In this document: positions 11,801 through 23,044 of the stretch, piece after piece | Layout: each line of letters opens with the position of its first letter | Numbering within the stretch: position 1 is the first letter of the stretch | DNA from: Mytilus trossulus | Lineage: Eukaryota > Mollusca > Bivalvia > Mytilida > Mytilidae | Direction: 5' to 3' | Assembly (NCBI RefSeq): GCF_036588685.1 | Contig: NC_086378.1 | Location: 79,253,127-79,317,126, forward strand | DNA length: 64,000 bases | Notes under the pieces: model-generated | Seen by the model: only the letters and a program-made list of their open reading frames with translations | Database searches by the model: none | Told to the model about the DNA's origin: nothing | Position numbers and translations under genes: made by a program

Positions 11801-14800
11801 TATTATTTGATCATAGATATAGGAAGATGTGGTGTGAGTGCCAATGAGACAACTCTCCATCCAAATAACAATTTAAAAATTAAACCATTATAGGTTAAAG
11901 TACGGCCTTCATGTATGGATTTTATAGCGTTGGTATATTTTAAAGATGCTATAAAAGAAGTTGAAACTTGTAACCAATCATTATTAATAGTCCCAATGTT
12001 TTTATTGAAATATTTTGTTAACTTTACAGAGATGATCATATATATATGTTCCAGACCGTATGAATATTTGGACTGTACCGTATGCATACTCTTTCAAAAT
12101 ACATTGTACTCATACGGTCGGACACATTAAATCAACAATCATACTAATACTCTTGATTATTGAAACCCCATCATAAATTTATTATTTGATCATAGATATA
12201 GGAAGATGTGGTGTGAGTGCCAATGAGACAACTCTCCATCCAAATAACAATTTAAAAATTAAACCATTATAGGTTAAAGTACGGCCTTCATGTATGGATT
12301 TTATAGCGTTGGTATATTTTAAAGATGCTATAAAAGAAGTTGAAACTTGTAACCAATCATTATTAATAGTCCCAATGTTTTTATTGAAATATTTTGTTAA
12401 CTTTACAGAGATGATCATATATATATGTTCCAGACCGTATGAATATTTGGACTGTACCGTATGCATACTCTTTCAAAATACATTGTACTCATACGGTCGG
12501 ACCGTATGCGTTCGGTCGGACCGTATGCGTTCGGTCTGACTAATATTGAGAAGTTGGTGAAGTTTATTAACCCTTACCATGCGGTGACGGTCTTTTGACG
12601 GGCGGACCCTAATAACCGTTATTTGGCTCCAATGGTGTTCCATACTTTTAGAAGTCCACTTTATGATACTTACTTAAATAGTTGTGCATGTTCCCTCAAC
12701 CTGAGGCTATCCATATTCACGTTTCTCATGTATAAGTAGCATTTTGAGCACAAATACGGACTTGGAAAATTGAAATTGGCTAAAACTCGGTTTTCTGGAG
12801 GGGTAGGCTTCACATCTGTATCTTACACAAGAAGTTCAGAGGCATACAACTGGCAAAGATAGTGCAAACTCACGGCCATATAACTACTGAGCATTATTAT
12901 TATTGAAATACACATAGGAAACAACAACTTCCGGTTTTGGGTCCACTCGAAGTAAAAAATCGTCAAAAATCGTGAAATTCGGTATTTTGGGCCCAAATGA
13001 CCTTCTGTAGACTACTGAACCAAGATCAGATTCACTCCGACCTAACAAATGTTGGGGTGAATTTGTTCACTAGGGTCCACTCTACACGCAGGCTACAGCT
13101 GGATACCTCAACCAGCAACCCTGGGTCTTCTAGTTTCAAGAGAAGGGATGAAAAATCGGCAAAATTGACGCTTTTTGCACCTGATGACCTACTTTGGGGC
13201 AAATTCCCGCCCAAAAAATAATGCCTCCTCACCCAGACCACCCCACCCCGTGATCACCTTTATTAGATTTAAAGAAATCAATATGCAACAGCAACAGGGC
13301 TAAGCTCATTTGCATATAATTTGCATATTTTTGCAAAAAAACGAAAATTAGACATTTTCTGAAAACAATTCCGCATGGTAAGGGTTAAGGCCCTTGGAAA
13401 AAGAAACCATTTTTTTTCCCAGTTTTAGCTCAAATTTGGATGTTTTTTCATCTTATTATGGGTCAGAACGGGTCAGTAAGTTCTCCAGATACAAGGATTA
13501 GTTCAAAAACGCTTAAAAAAACATTTTATTTTTTCAAAGTTTGTTAATCAACCCTTACCATGCGGTGACCGTCTTTTGACGGGCGGACCCTAATAACCAT
13601 TATTTGGCTCCAATGGTGTTCCATACCTTTAGAAGTCCACTTTATGATACTTATTTTAACAGTTGTGCATGTTCCCTCAACCTGAGGCTATCCATATTCA
13701 CGTTTCTCATGTATAAGTAGCATTTTGAGCACAAATACGGACTTGGAAAATTGAAATTGGCTAAAACTCGGTTTTCTGGAGGGGTAGGCTTCACATCTGT
13801 ATCTTACACAAGAAGTTCAGAGGCATAAAACTGGCAAAGATAGTGCAAACCCACGGCCATATAACTACTGAGCATTATTATTATTGAAATACACATAGGA
13901 AACAACTACTTCCGGTTTTGAGTCCACACAAAGTCAAAAATCGACAAAAATCATGAAATTTCGGTATTTTGGGCCCAAATGACCTTCTGTAGACTGCTGA
14001 ACCAAGATCAGATTCACTCCGACCTAACAACTGTTGGGGTCAATTTGTTCACTAGGGTCCACTCTACACACAGGCTACAGCTGGATACCTCAACCAGCAA
14101 CCCTGGGTCTTCTGGGTCAAGAGAAGGGATGAAAAATCGTCAAAATTGACGCTTTTTGCACCTGATGACCCACTTTGTCAGCACCCGCCACCCAGACAAT
14201 TGTAATTAAGAATTATAGTGCATTAATATAGTGTGAACAGTCATCTGATACCCATCACCCATGGATTATTAATACAACGTGCCTTCCAACCCCCCCATAC
14301 ATTTTTTTCTGGAATAGCCCTGACATCATATGCATGTTGTATTTTTTAAGGCCTAAATTTTAAAGAGTTAAGTATCATGTACATTAACTGCTTAAATCTA
14401 TGAACAAAATACATCAAAATTAACTTCTGCAATTTTTTAAGATGAGACTGGTGGTTTCTATGAAACTTACTGTTGTTTTGTTTTCTACAATAAATTCAAT
14501 TGTTTTCTGCAAGTCTTTACTCAGTAGAGATCTTTTCATATCAACCTTTATTGAATACTGAAATAAAAAAAAGTTTCCTCATAAATTAATTCTACATTTG
14601 TGTAAGTATTGAAGCATCTCATTATTTTCACAACATGCATGTATAAATGATGGCCGTAAGGTGACCTCTAGTTGTTAATGTGTGTCATTTTGGTCTTTTG
14701 GGGAGAGTTGTCTCATTGGCAATCATACCACAACTTCTTTTTTATACGATGGAATTTTACTCAACGAATGCCAAGCTTTAAACTGAAAGTTTGTCTTATT

Positions 14801-17800
14801 TTCTTTGGAGATCAGTACTTTTTTTTCAAATATGAAACAATTATTGATAGTAGTGAAGTGGAACTGGACCAATAACAGAAGGCTTCCAGTATGTTTGAAC
14901 AAACCTATAACATCAGTTTGATAAATGTGACAGTAAGATAGAGAAAAATCCTATTGTACATGTTGGATTTGTATGGCAATCATCTGAAAAGCACAACAGT
15001 GTACACATAGGGAAGGTCATACAGTGACTTATAGCTGTTAACTTCTATGGCTATGTCATTTGAGCTCTGGCGGAAAATTGTCTATATACATTTACATTAA
15101 ACAAACCTGTACATTGATAAATACACCATGGTAAGTCTCATATAAGGTTTTATTTGGTTTAGGCTTTAACGGAACTTCAAATGGAATTTCTGTCTTCCCT
15201 GATGGCAGTTTCCCTGGTTTTGATATCTCTAGTGAATAGTTTATCAAGTGGATAGGCTAGAAATAAGACAAATAAATTAATTGAAAGTTATAAAATACTT
15301 GCATGGATATCATGAATCTAGCATATTTTCTACAATGAATAAAGTGTCAGAAAACACAAGAGAAAAGAAAAGCTACAAGTCCCATTTAATCAAATATGGT
15401 AAAAGATACATTTCTGTTGTACCTGGCATAACATTTTCTACACTGATTTGAATAGTGCACATTCTTTTAAGTAAATGATATCTTTTGATGTTCTATTTGT
15501 ATGAGATCTCTAAATTCTTATTTAAACACGCCATATGTTCCTATGCATTTACCAATTCAGGAACTATATTAGACAGTATAGGTGTCTTTAATTATATTTT
15601 AATATCTTTTTTATTCAGGTAGTTTTGATTTTGAAAGCAAATTTTGTATAGCCTCTGCTAAGATAGTTTAAAGCATTTGTAAAATCATGGAGATATAGAG
15701 GTTGAAATATTCTTCAGACAATTGTCAATTTGTAAATACCTTTTGTTAACTTCTTGGTCTTTTTTGGTATTGTTAAATTGCTGTAATAATGTTGATACAT
15801 AAAATATTTCTTCAATCAAAGAAAAGAAAGATTAAGATTCAATAATAATAATAAAAAAAAAAAGATTCAATACTTATTCACTGATTTAACAATAGCAAAA
15901 TTTCAATTATTTAATAATAGACATATAATTTACCTTAAGTGAATTGTAAAATGCTTCAAACAGTCCAACACTTTTTGCACTTAGCTGTAAAGTGACAGCG
16001 CCATCTACTGTCAACGTGATTCCTTGATGTTGTAAATCTCCATTACTTGTCACAACTATCACTCCAGCTACAACATCCTAAAACACACAAAAATGTTATT
16101 ACAAATTTTCTTAATCACAATATATTTTTTTTGTGATCGTTGATTAAATGGACAAAAGATGTGAGTAAAACTATTATGATTTAGGAAATGCTACATACAT
16201 GACATACAACATGTACAGATAATACTGTGCTTACGTCGGTATTACATATTTCTTATTGTTAATCAAATATAAAATGTGTAATTTTAAATAGATTCTAAAG
16301 GAATATCGAGTAACTTTTTTAGGGTCAAATTTTACAGTGAAAAAATTATTTCAAAATCTCATTTAAGGTTAATTTAAACTGGAAGAAAAAATGTTGATTA
16401 CTAAATTCAATATCTGATTTCACCACAAACACACAACAAGTATGATAAATTATATGAAAATAGAAAATTATTTTTCATGTTTATATATACATGTAGTTCA
16501 AAGAAAACTATTATATAAATTCAAAAAACTGTTTAAAAGTATAATGTACATAAGCTATATATAGTTATTGCTTAAAGACATCTGACTTTTGTTATCATTG
16601 TAGAAAAGTATATGAATTTTCTCCTTCATTCTGTGACGTGTGATAACTTTGTGTATGCTATCATCATAATTTATTTGCATCAAGTAGCACTGTACATTTT
16701 ACATGTATATGAACATGATGAAAGTAAACTTGAACAATAATCATTGATAATATTGAATTAAATGTGAATTTACTGTTATAAATTCTTTCATTTACCATTG
16801 AAATTTTGTTTGCAAATTCAGTACCATGCCACGAATGGTGTTGCTATGTAAAACATATCATTTTAATTTTTATATGCCTGTCAAAATTTAAAATTTTGAC
16901 GGGACGTATTATGGTATATAAATGTCTGTCTGTCTGTCGGGTGTAAACATGTCGCACCATAACTTGAGAACGACTTATCTTAATTTCATAAAAACTTAAT
17001 ATAGTTGTTTCTTATGATGATCAAATGAACTGTATACTTTTTGGTGAAAATAAGATTTAAACTTTTTGAGTTACGACACTTTGTAACTAAAACAGGGGTG
17101 TGTTTTTTTCACATGTCGCACTGTATCTCAAAAAGGATTCTTGATTATGGCTTAAAACTTTAAACACTTCTTAGATATATTAATCTTAATATCTGTATAC
17201 TTTTTGGTGATGATTCAAAATTTCATTTTTGAGTTATTGAGTATTTTGTAAAAAAGGGGAAGTGTTTTTTACATGTCGCGCCATATCTCAAAAAACGATT
17301 TATGATAATTGCTTAAAACTTTACACATGTCTTTGTTATATTAATCTAAAGATCTGTATACTTTTTGGTGATGATTCAAAATTTAATTTTTGAGTTATTG
17401 AGTATTTTGTAAAAAAGGGTTGGTTTTTTTTTACATGTTGTGCTGTATCTCAAAAACAGTTTATGATTATTGCTTAAAACTTTACACACTTCTTTGTTAT
17501 ATTAATTCAAAGATCTGTATACTTTTTGGTGATAATTCAAAATTTCATTTTTGTCGAGCCTGCAACTTTTGTTGCTGAAAGCTCGACATTGGGATATTGA
17601 TCCGGCGGCGGCTATGGCGGTGTTAGCTAACTTTTAAAAGCTTTATATTTTAGAAGGTGGAAGACCTGGATGCTTCATACTTTGTATATAGATGCCTCAT
17701 GTTACAAAGTTTTTGTCAGTTACATGTCAAATGTCTTGACCTGATTTTCATGGTTCAGTGACCACTTGAAAAAAAGTTCAGATTTTTTGTAATGTTGAAT

Positions 17801-19287
17801 TCTCTCTTATTATACATGTAAGTAATAGGATAATTATATTTGGTATGTGCATACATTGCAAGGTCCTCATGCCCATCAGACAGTTTTCACTCGACCTTGA
17901 CCTCATTTCATGGATCAGTTTTGGTGGTCAAGTTCATATCTCAGATACATGTACTATAGGCAATAGGGCTAGTATATTCGGTGTATGGAAGGACTGTAAG
18001 GTGTACATTGTACATGTCCAACTGGCAGGTGTCATCTGACCTTGACCTCATTTTCATGGTTCAGTGGTTATAGTTAAGTTTTTGTGTTTTGGTCTGTGTT
18101 TCTCATACTTAATGCAATAGGTATACTATATTCGTTGTATTGAATGATTGTAAGGTGTACATGTCTAGCAGGCAGATGTCATCTGACCTTGACTTCATTT
18201 TCATGGTTGAGTGGTCAAAGTTAAGTTTTTGAATTTTGGTCTTTTTATCTATTACTATATGCCATAGGTCAACTATATTTGGTGTATGGAAATATTTTAT
18301 GATCTATATGTCAGTCGCACAGGTTTTATTTGGCCTCAACCTCATTTTCATGGTTCATTGCTCAGTGTTTAGTTTTTTGTGTTTTGGTCTATTTTTTCTT
18401 AAACTATCATGACTATAAGTAACTTTATTTGTTAGCTGTACATGTTTGCCTGGCATGGGTCATCTGACCTTGACCTCATTTTCATGGTTTATTGGTCTTT
18501 GTGTAGTTATCTTGGTTAATGTTAAGTTTATGTGACAGTTTTTAATAAAGCTTTATACATGTACTTAGGACTAACAGCAGTATATCAATGATTTGTAAAG
18601 AAGGCGAGACATTTAAGTGTGTGCACTCTTGTGTAATACAAGGAAGGGTATTTTTTAAATGACGTGCGGTAGCTCAATAATAATTTATGATTATTTCTTA
18701 AAACTTTACACTATGCGCTCATGGCGCAGCTGTTTATTATAATAATTAATTTATAATAATTTCTATGCTGGTACAATGTGGTAGTTCAAATCCTCTTTTA
18801 ATACCCTGACTGAGTTGTCCTTATAGATGAATGGAGTTGACTTATTGACAGTCTAAGTCATTCTCTTAACAGGTCAAGGATATCTTCTTAGAAGGTCAGG
18901 GACGTCTTCTTCGACTGGGTCATGTTGTCCTGCATTCATGGTACAAGTTTATAATGGACATTATGGTACAAATTTACTGTGGTAGGAGTTTGAGTTTTGA
19001 GGAATGAGTTGACATTGGTATGAGTTTGCAATGGTGAAAAGTAACTACATGTATATTCATTGAGATATAATTTTGACAGACACTGACCAGTGTGCACAGT
19101 GCACTTTTAAATTTTAAATGGAAGTTGTCTTTGTTTACCACCCTTCAATATATATGGGATTTACTTGAACAGACTTTCAAAATCCTTGATCTGTCCCTGA
19201 ACAAGTTATCAACGAAATAATGCAGAGACTTACGCCCTCTTTGTAGATCTTATTCACTTTTTTCAGACGAACATCAAGTGTTGCCAT
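8858..19287 (-). CDS. VPS26C: VPS26C (DSCR3), retriever complex subunit
   Basis: Arrestin-fold subunit of retriever (with VPS29 and VPS35L), which works within the Commander assembly to recycle membrane cargo from endosomes. Nine exons on the minus strand: 19287-19234, 16077-15934, 15256-15107, 14557-14471, 11730-11656, 10928-10848, 10155-10059, 9594-9469 and 8940-8858. All have AG/GT borders, all phases agree, and they total 897 nt or 298 residues, against about 297 in human. Diagnostic strings include NKIYKEG (exon 1), LQHQG and SAKSVGLFEAFYNS (exon 2), KLPSGKTEIPFE and LYETYHGVFIN (exon 3), VDMKRSLLSKDL (exon 4), ISPETL (exon 5), PLTGE (exon 6), LVRVETCGCAEGYAKD (exon 7), TEIQNIQIADGD and FPRLFTCPTL (exon 8), and DDHLVTENFPIKL (exon 9). 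The first six exons end in phase 0 and exons 7 and 8 in phase 1. No stop or frameshift is seen. The introns are full of repeats. The start was chosen by homology and by the promoter motif just upstream. Confidence 0.96.
9190..9450 (+). repeat. TTGTCTCATTGGCAATCATA-family repeat in VPS26C intron 8
   Basis: The copy runs from CCTGTCCAAGTCAGG..TTCAGTGGTTGT through GGTTTTGCTCATTGTTGAA to GAGAGTTGTCTCATTGGCAA. It ends about 20 bases before the VPS26C exon 8 donor and is antisense to the gene. It accounts for most of a 143-codon open frame here, which is therefore not a gene. Confidence 0.75.
11385..11430 (+). repeat. Fragment of the TTGTCTCATTGGCAATCATA family
   Basis: Only the 3' end is present, AGAGTTGTCTCATTGGCAAT followed by GATACCACATCTTCTT, within VPS26C intron 5. 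Confidence 0.6.
11745..12502. repeat. Exact 379-bp tandem duplication in VPS26C intron 4
   Basis: 11745-12123 is repeated head to tail as 12124-12502 with no difference that I can see. It begins only 15 bases from the exon 5 acceptor. Each copy carries a minus-strand piece of the mussel repeat (AGGAAGATGTGGTGTGAGTG with a diverged CCAATGAGACAACTC block) and ends in a CATACGGTCGGA motif. Perfect identity means a very recent duplication or an assembly duplicate. Confidence 0.85.
12490..12540. repeat. Short GC-rich repeats of the CCGTATGCGTTCGGTCGGA type
   Basis: CATACGGTCGGACCGTATG is a near-palindrome. It is followed by about two and a half copies of a 19-base unit containing CCGTATGCGTTCGGTCGGA. 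It sits between the 379-bp duplication and the TTAA-flanked element. Confidence 0.5.
12571..13384. mobile_element. Non-autonomous piggyBac-like element with TTAA flanks
   Basis: The left end is CCCTTACCATGCGG and the right end is its exact complement, CCGCATGGTAAGGG. Both are flanked directly by TTAA (12567-12570 and 13385-13388). A TTAA target duplication and termini starting CCC are the signature of piggyBac transposons. The 814-bp body has no transposase; its longest open frames, about 70 codons, have no domain. It inserted in VPS26C intron 4. Confidence 0.8.
13552..14195. mobile_element. Second, 3'-truncated copy of the TTAA-flanked element
   Basis: It follows the first copy closely from CCCTTACCATGCGG onward, with scattered substitutions. 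It loses similarity after the GCACCTGATGACCC region and lacks the right terminus. The flanking tetramer on the left is TCAA rather than TTAA, consistent with decay. Confidence 0.75.
14645..14745 (+). repeat. TTGTCTCATTGGCAATCATA-family repeat, 3' part
   Basis: GATGGCCGTAAGGTGACCTC, then GTCATTTTGGTCTTTTGGGG and GAGAGTTGTCTCATTGGCAA form the last 100 bases of the family, in VPS26C intron 3. Confidence 0.7.
16875..18750 (+). repeat. Outer tandem-repeat element split by an insertion
   Basis: The left end is a hairpin (TTTAAAATTTTGACGGGACG) with a TGTC microsatellite. Modules of about 180 bp follow, each with ACATGTCGC.CCATATCTCAAA, GCTTAAAACTTTACAC and GTATACTTTTTGGTGATGAT. The series stops at about 17552 and resumes after 18635 with TAGCTCAATAATAATTTATG, TTAAAACTTTACAC and CATGGCGCAGCTG. 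It is therefore one element opened by the insertion described next. It lies in VPS26C intron 1. Confidence 0.65.
17553..18635 (+). mobile_element. Inner inserted element, same family as 7590-8440
   Basis: It starts TCGAGCCTGCAACTTTTGTT, with a small inverted pair (GCTGAAAGCTCGACA) and a GGCGGCGG run. It continues in modules of about 145 bp built on TGACCTTGACCTCATTTTCA and ends near AAGAAGGCGAGACA. It interrupts the outer element. Confidence 0.65.
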
Positions 19288-19294
19288 TTTTAGC

Positions 19295-19320
19295 TATCAT
19301 GTGACTTTACCGGAAATGTA
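19295..19320 (-). promoter_or_regulatory. VPS26C proximal promoter with ETS-like site
   Basis: ACCGGAAATGTA on the plus strand (19309-19320) ends 22 bases upstream of the VPS26C start codon. It is an ETS/GABP-like core, and the identical 12-mer lies 40 bases upstream of the SAXO start codon. The position fits a TATA-less initiation region. No binding data are available. Confidence 0.45.
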
Positions 19321-19582
19321 CATAAATATCCCTTGCAACATAAACAAAATATTTCTCAAATTAAAGCACAGATATATGTCATTCAAGAATTGAAGTTAAA
19401 GAACAGATAAATGATGTGCATAAATTTTATGTTCTAATTATAAGTATAAACACCAATTGAAAAGATTTTTTTCATGATTCTAAGCTTCAGGAAATATAAC
19501 CTAACACCATTTATTATGTGATTGCAAAAGAACACCACTACGAACTTGACGTATGTGTTCTCGTTTGCTAAATTTCCGAGTA

Positions 19583-20075
19583 TCACAGTGTGGGAACGGA
19601 ACTGTACGGTTTTCTAATAATTTGGTCATTCGGGAGACTGTCAAGCGGTGCTCCGACATTCGAAAAATAACAAGTTGCTTGATGGAAACTTTGACGAACT
19701 CTTATGTTCCTATATAACGTTTCTGCTTCAAGTTTTGATAGCTAAAACATTCTTTATGTAAATATGAACCAATGAAATAATAAGAAAGATATATGCATCA
19801 AAACGTTTTCCTAAGAATGGTGGAGCTCCGTGTAAAACGATCAAAATTGTCACACAACAGCGATCAAAAATGTCAAATAAACATCGAAAAATCAATGTTT
19901 GCTACCTGGATTTTCACATGTACCTTTTCTGATATATAGTCTTACCTGTCTGAAAGTTTCAAAGCCATTGTCCCAGTAGAAATCCAAATATATTAATTTT
20001 CTCCATGTCGGATATTTTTATTGACTGTACAATCGCTCGCAAGTTGACTGTAATATCACTCGGAGCCTTCCTGTA
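19583..20075 (+). repeat. Left arm of a 493-bp inverted duplication
   Basis: This stretch recurs reverse-complemented at 22345-22837. By eye there is one mismatch in 493 bases (19665). Both arms begin at a TCACAG boundary. The stretch holds a 23-base repeat series at the far end and a donor-like CAGACAGGTAAGA on the minus strand. No long frame is shared, apart from a 44-codon one ending VPI. Confidence 0.9.
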
Positions 20076-20111
20076 CACTCACTCGGAGCTTTCCTGTAGA
20101 ATTGCTTGGCC
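20021..20111 (+). repeat. Four 23-bp direct repeats
   Basis: 20021-20043, 20044-20066, 20067-20089 and 20090-20111 share a CTGTA core and a TCACTCGGAGC-type end. Neighbouring units differ at several positions. The first two and the start of the third are also in the inverted copy at 22345. This could be a minisatellite seed or a cluster of binding sites. Confidence 0.5.
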
Positions 20112-20262
20112 AAATTTATCAAATACATTGCATATGCATTGTATTGGTTGTTTCTTGCTGTCCTATTTGTTCATCTATTGCATTTTTATAATTAACATTC
20201 TATTTAGGAACCCTTTTAGGTGTCTATATCAGAGACAAAAACAAAACGTGTACACTACACAT

Positions 20263-20560
20263 AAAAAAGAAGATGTGGTATGATTGCCAAATAGACAACT
20301 TTCCACAAGAGACCAAAATGACACAGAAATTACCAACTATAGGTCACCGTACGGTTGTCAACAATGAATAAAGCCCATACCGCATAGTCATCTTTAAAAT
20401 GTCCCGAAATAACAATGGAAAACGACTTTGGAAAACTAACGGCTTATTTATGTACAAAAAATGAACGAAAAACAAATATGTAACACATAAACAAACAACC
20501 ACTGAATAAGTATACAAGACAAAAAGAAAAGGACAGTACAAAATATGTTAAGAATCTAAT
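20263..20560 (-). repeat. Near-complete TTGTCTCATTGGCAATCATA-family repeat
   Basis: In minus orientation it runs from AAGAAGATGTGGTATGATTG through GGTCACCGTACGG, AATAAAGCCCATACCGCATA and AATAACAATGGAAAACGA to AACAAACAACCACTGAAT. It is one of the best-preserved copies in the window. Confidence 0.8.
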
Positions 20561-20769
20561 CTTAAATAAAAATGAAAATAATCCTCGTACAGAATGAAAA
20601 TTTATATATACCGAAAAGATTCTCTTGAAAGTTAATTGGCATATTTTGAATTTTACTTAATATATGATTTACCAGCAATTTTAGAAAAATAATAAATACA
20701 TATTTGAACCTCAATACAACAAAGAATTTTTCAGCAGGGTCGGGATATTGTAACTTGATATGTACCTAT

Positions 20770-21090
20770 TTGTTTGAAAAATTGCGAGGGTATCGACACA
20801 TACACCACAGTTCCATATCGATCCTCTGATTGGTTTACCAGAAGATTGAAAATGATCATGTGGTGTATGTTAGATACTTCACACTTTTAGCAAGAAACTA
20901 TATTGTAACACATCTTCTTTCCTGTGATATCATTTGAGAACTTTGACACATGTCATTTACCAAATAAAAAAGTGATTGGCTATATGTGTAGATACACCAT
21001 AGGATGAACTCAATTTCAAAGCAAAGCTTTCCCGTGAAATTTCGCCTCTCTTATGGTGTATCCATACATACCCAACACTTTTTAATTTGG
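20770..21090. repeat. Small inverted repeats around TACACCA motifs
   Basis: GTATCGACACATACACCACA pairs with TGTGGTGTATGTTAGATAC (about 20790-20880). AGATACACCATAGGATG pairs with CTTATGGTGTATCC (about 20990-21065). Each encloses or adjoins a GATTGG motif. They look like two related hairpin MITE remnants. Confidence 0.45.
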
Positions 21091-21467
21091 TATAACAAGG
21101 ATTTCGAATGTGGAATTGTGTTAGCTAACCACTGACCCAAGATAAGACACGTATATGTCAATAAACATGATATTAAAATAGAAGATGTGGTAAAATTATA
21201 ATGAGATGTCTGTTTATTACAAGCTATACATGTAGCTACTGGTAGAAAAAGCTCCAGTAAAATTAAATTTTATCAAGGTTGGGAGCGGACTTGTTATCTG
21301 AAAGACAGAGAAAACACAAAATTCTTCAACATTTTTTTTTATATCAATGTCACGATTCAGGAACTTTTTAATATTCCCAACTATAGCATCCGACAAACGA
21401 ACGAAACAGTTGTTTTTATTTAGGGAAAACAACATTTTATCAAACCACGTTTATATTTTCAACATAA

Positions 21468-21690
21468 AAATAAGTAGATGTGATATGATTGTCTAAGTTA
21501 AAAAATAAATGGATTTAAGCAATTATAGTCGGCTATAAAAGGTCCCGAAAAGAAAAATAAGAATCAATACTTTCCGAATTTAACTGACGGCCTAATTCAT
21601 AATAAAACAATTTACGAAAAACATATATGACAGACACGAACCAACGACAACCACTGAACTACAAGCTCTTGACTTAAAACAGGTACATAA
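21468..21690 (-). repeat. Decayed TTGTCTCATTGGCAATCATA-family repeat
   Basis: Recognisable blocks are TAGATGTGATATGATTG, AAAGGTCCCGAAA, ACGAAAAACATATATGACAG and CCAACGACAACCACTGAACT in minus orientation. Confidence 0.55.
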
Positions 21691-22334
21691 AGAATTTGGC
21701 AAGGGTAAAAATGTTTCTGTGCGCTCATTTCTCCCCAAAACTATCACAGCACAAGACCAAACTATAAAAATCAGATGAATAATCGGATCATCATACTATC
21801 CTTGACGATATCAGACCAGGTGCGGATCCCGCCTTTCTACAAAGGGGGATCCAAACCACGGAACACAATAAAAATCGAAAAAATAGGCTTCAGCCACCAA
21901 AAACTCCCTCTCTCCGCATACCAGATCTGCTAATGCAGGATGCAGCCATTCAAATAAAACGTTCAAAAATCATTAACACTTTTGAGTGTGTTATTTAGGT
22001 TAAAACAAAAATCGATAACAATACCAAAAATCGTAACAGAAAAAAGGAGAGAAAAATCATGCCAGACATATATTGTATCGGATTGCAGTAGTTTTAATAA
22101 ATATTTAGATGACAAAAGTATCATGGAAAACATAAACTGATCATGAATTTGGCAGAAGAAGTTTACCATTATCTACTTAAAAGAGTTATAATTAGTCATA
22201 GGCCACTAGAAACTATTACAGCAAAATGCATTGACTAGCTTGCTTGCTAGCTGGACCGTAAAGTCACAAGAAGGTTAAGTAGGTTACCCTACTTTCGGAG
22301 TAGTGTAGTTGGCCAAACGATGAAAAGAAAAGCT
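21691..22334. other. Spacer of the inverted duplication, nothing recognised
   Basis: No repeat or coding feature was recognised in this part of the spacer. A TTGGCCAA at 22308 mirrors one at 20107, so weak similarity extends a little beyond the inverted arms. Confidence 0.3.
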
Positions 22335-22344
22335 CCAAGTGATT

Positions 22345-22837
22345 TACAGGAAGGCTCCGAGTGATATTACAGTCAACTTGCGAGCGATTGTACAGTCAAT
22401 AAAAATATCCGACATGGAGAAAATTAATATATTTGGATTTCTACTGGGACAATGGCTTTGAAACTTTCAGACAGGTAAGACTATATATCAGAAAAGGTAC
22501 ATGTGAAAATCCAGGTAGCAAACATTGATTTTTCGATGTTTATTTGACATTTTTGATCGCTGTTGTGTGACAATTTTGATCGTTTTACACGGAGCTCCAC
22601 CATTCTTAGGAAAACGTTTTGATGCATATATCTTTCTTATTATTTCATTGGTTCATATTTACATAAAGAATGTTTTAGCTATCAAAACTTGAAGCAGAAA
22701 CGTTATATAGGAACATAAGAGTTCGTCAAAGTTTCCATCAAGCAACTTGTTATTGTTCGAATGTCGGAGCACCGCTTGACAGTCTCCCGAATGACCAAAT
22801 TATTAGAAAACCGTACAGTTCCGTTCCCACACTGTGA
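22345..22837 (-). repeat. Right arm of the 493-bp inverted duplication
   Basis: Reverse complement of 19583-20075. The arms are separated by 2269 bases. On the minus strand an open frame of 110 codons (23035-22703) runs from unique DNA across the arm border, so it is probably chance. On the plus strand an ATG at 22434 opens only 15 codons. Confidence 0.9.
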
Positions 22838-22891
22838 GTATGAGATGTATAAGTTGTTTGTTACGATTTTTTCCAAAAACATCCTTGTCAT

Positions 22892-22925
22892 CAGAGACAT
22901 ATATACACATGTATATATGTCTCTG
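22892..22925. repeat. Palindrome around CAGAGACATATA
   Basis: CAGAGACATATATACAC and GTATATATGTCTCTG form a near-perfect hairpin. A shorter version with the same ends lies at about 23220-23247. Confidence 0.5.
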
Positions 22926-23044
22926 TTGTCATAGACTCGAACATGACTGTTTAACTGAATGTAGATGTGCATCAGTGCTGGTTCTATTATGGTTTCGGTT
23001 TGATAATCTGTACTAAGACTATGTATATATGGCAAGCCGTTGTG

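Noticed and set aside
12997..13241. Overlapping 69 to 74-codon frames on both strands
   Set aside because: They lie inside the TTAA-flanked non-autonomous element, and the second copy of the element does not keep them.
22430..22491. Coding first exon ending in a GTAAGA donor within the inverted arms
   Set aside because: The ATG frame stops after 15 codons. A second frame with WRKLIYLDFYWDNG is open for only about 20 codons and has no start. At most it is an untranslated exon.
22703..23035. 110-codon open frame on the minus strand
   Set aside because: It crosses the border of the inverted duplication from unique DNA into the arm and has no recognisable domain. The shared part is only 44 codons.
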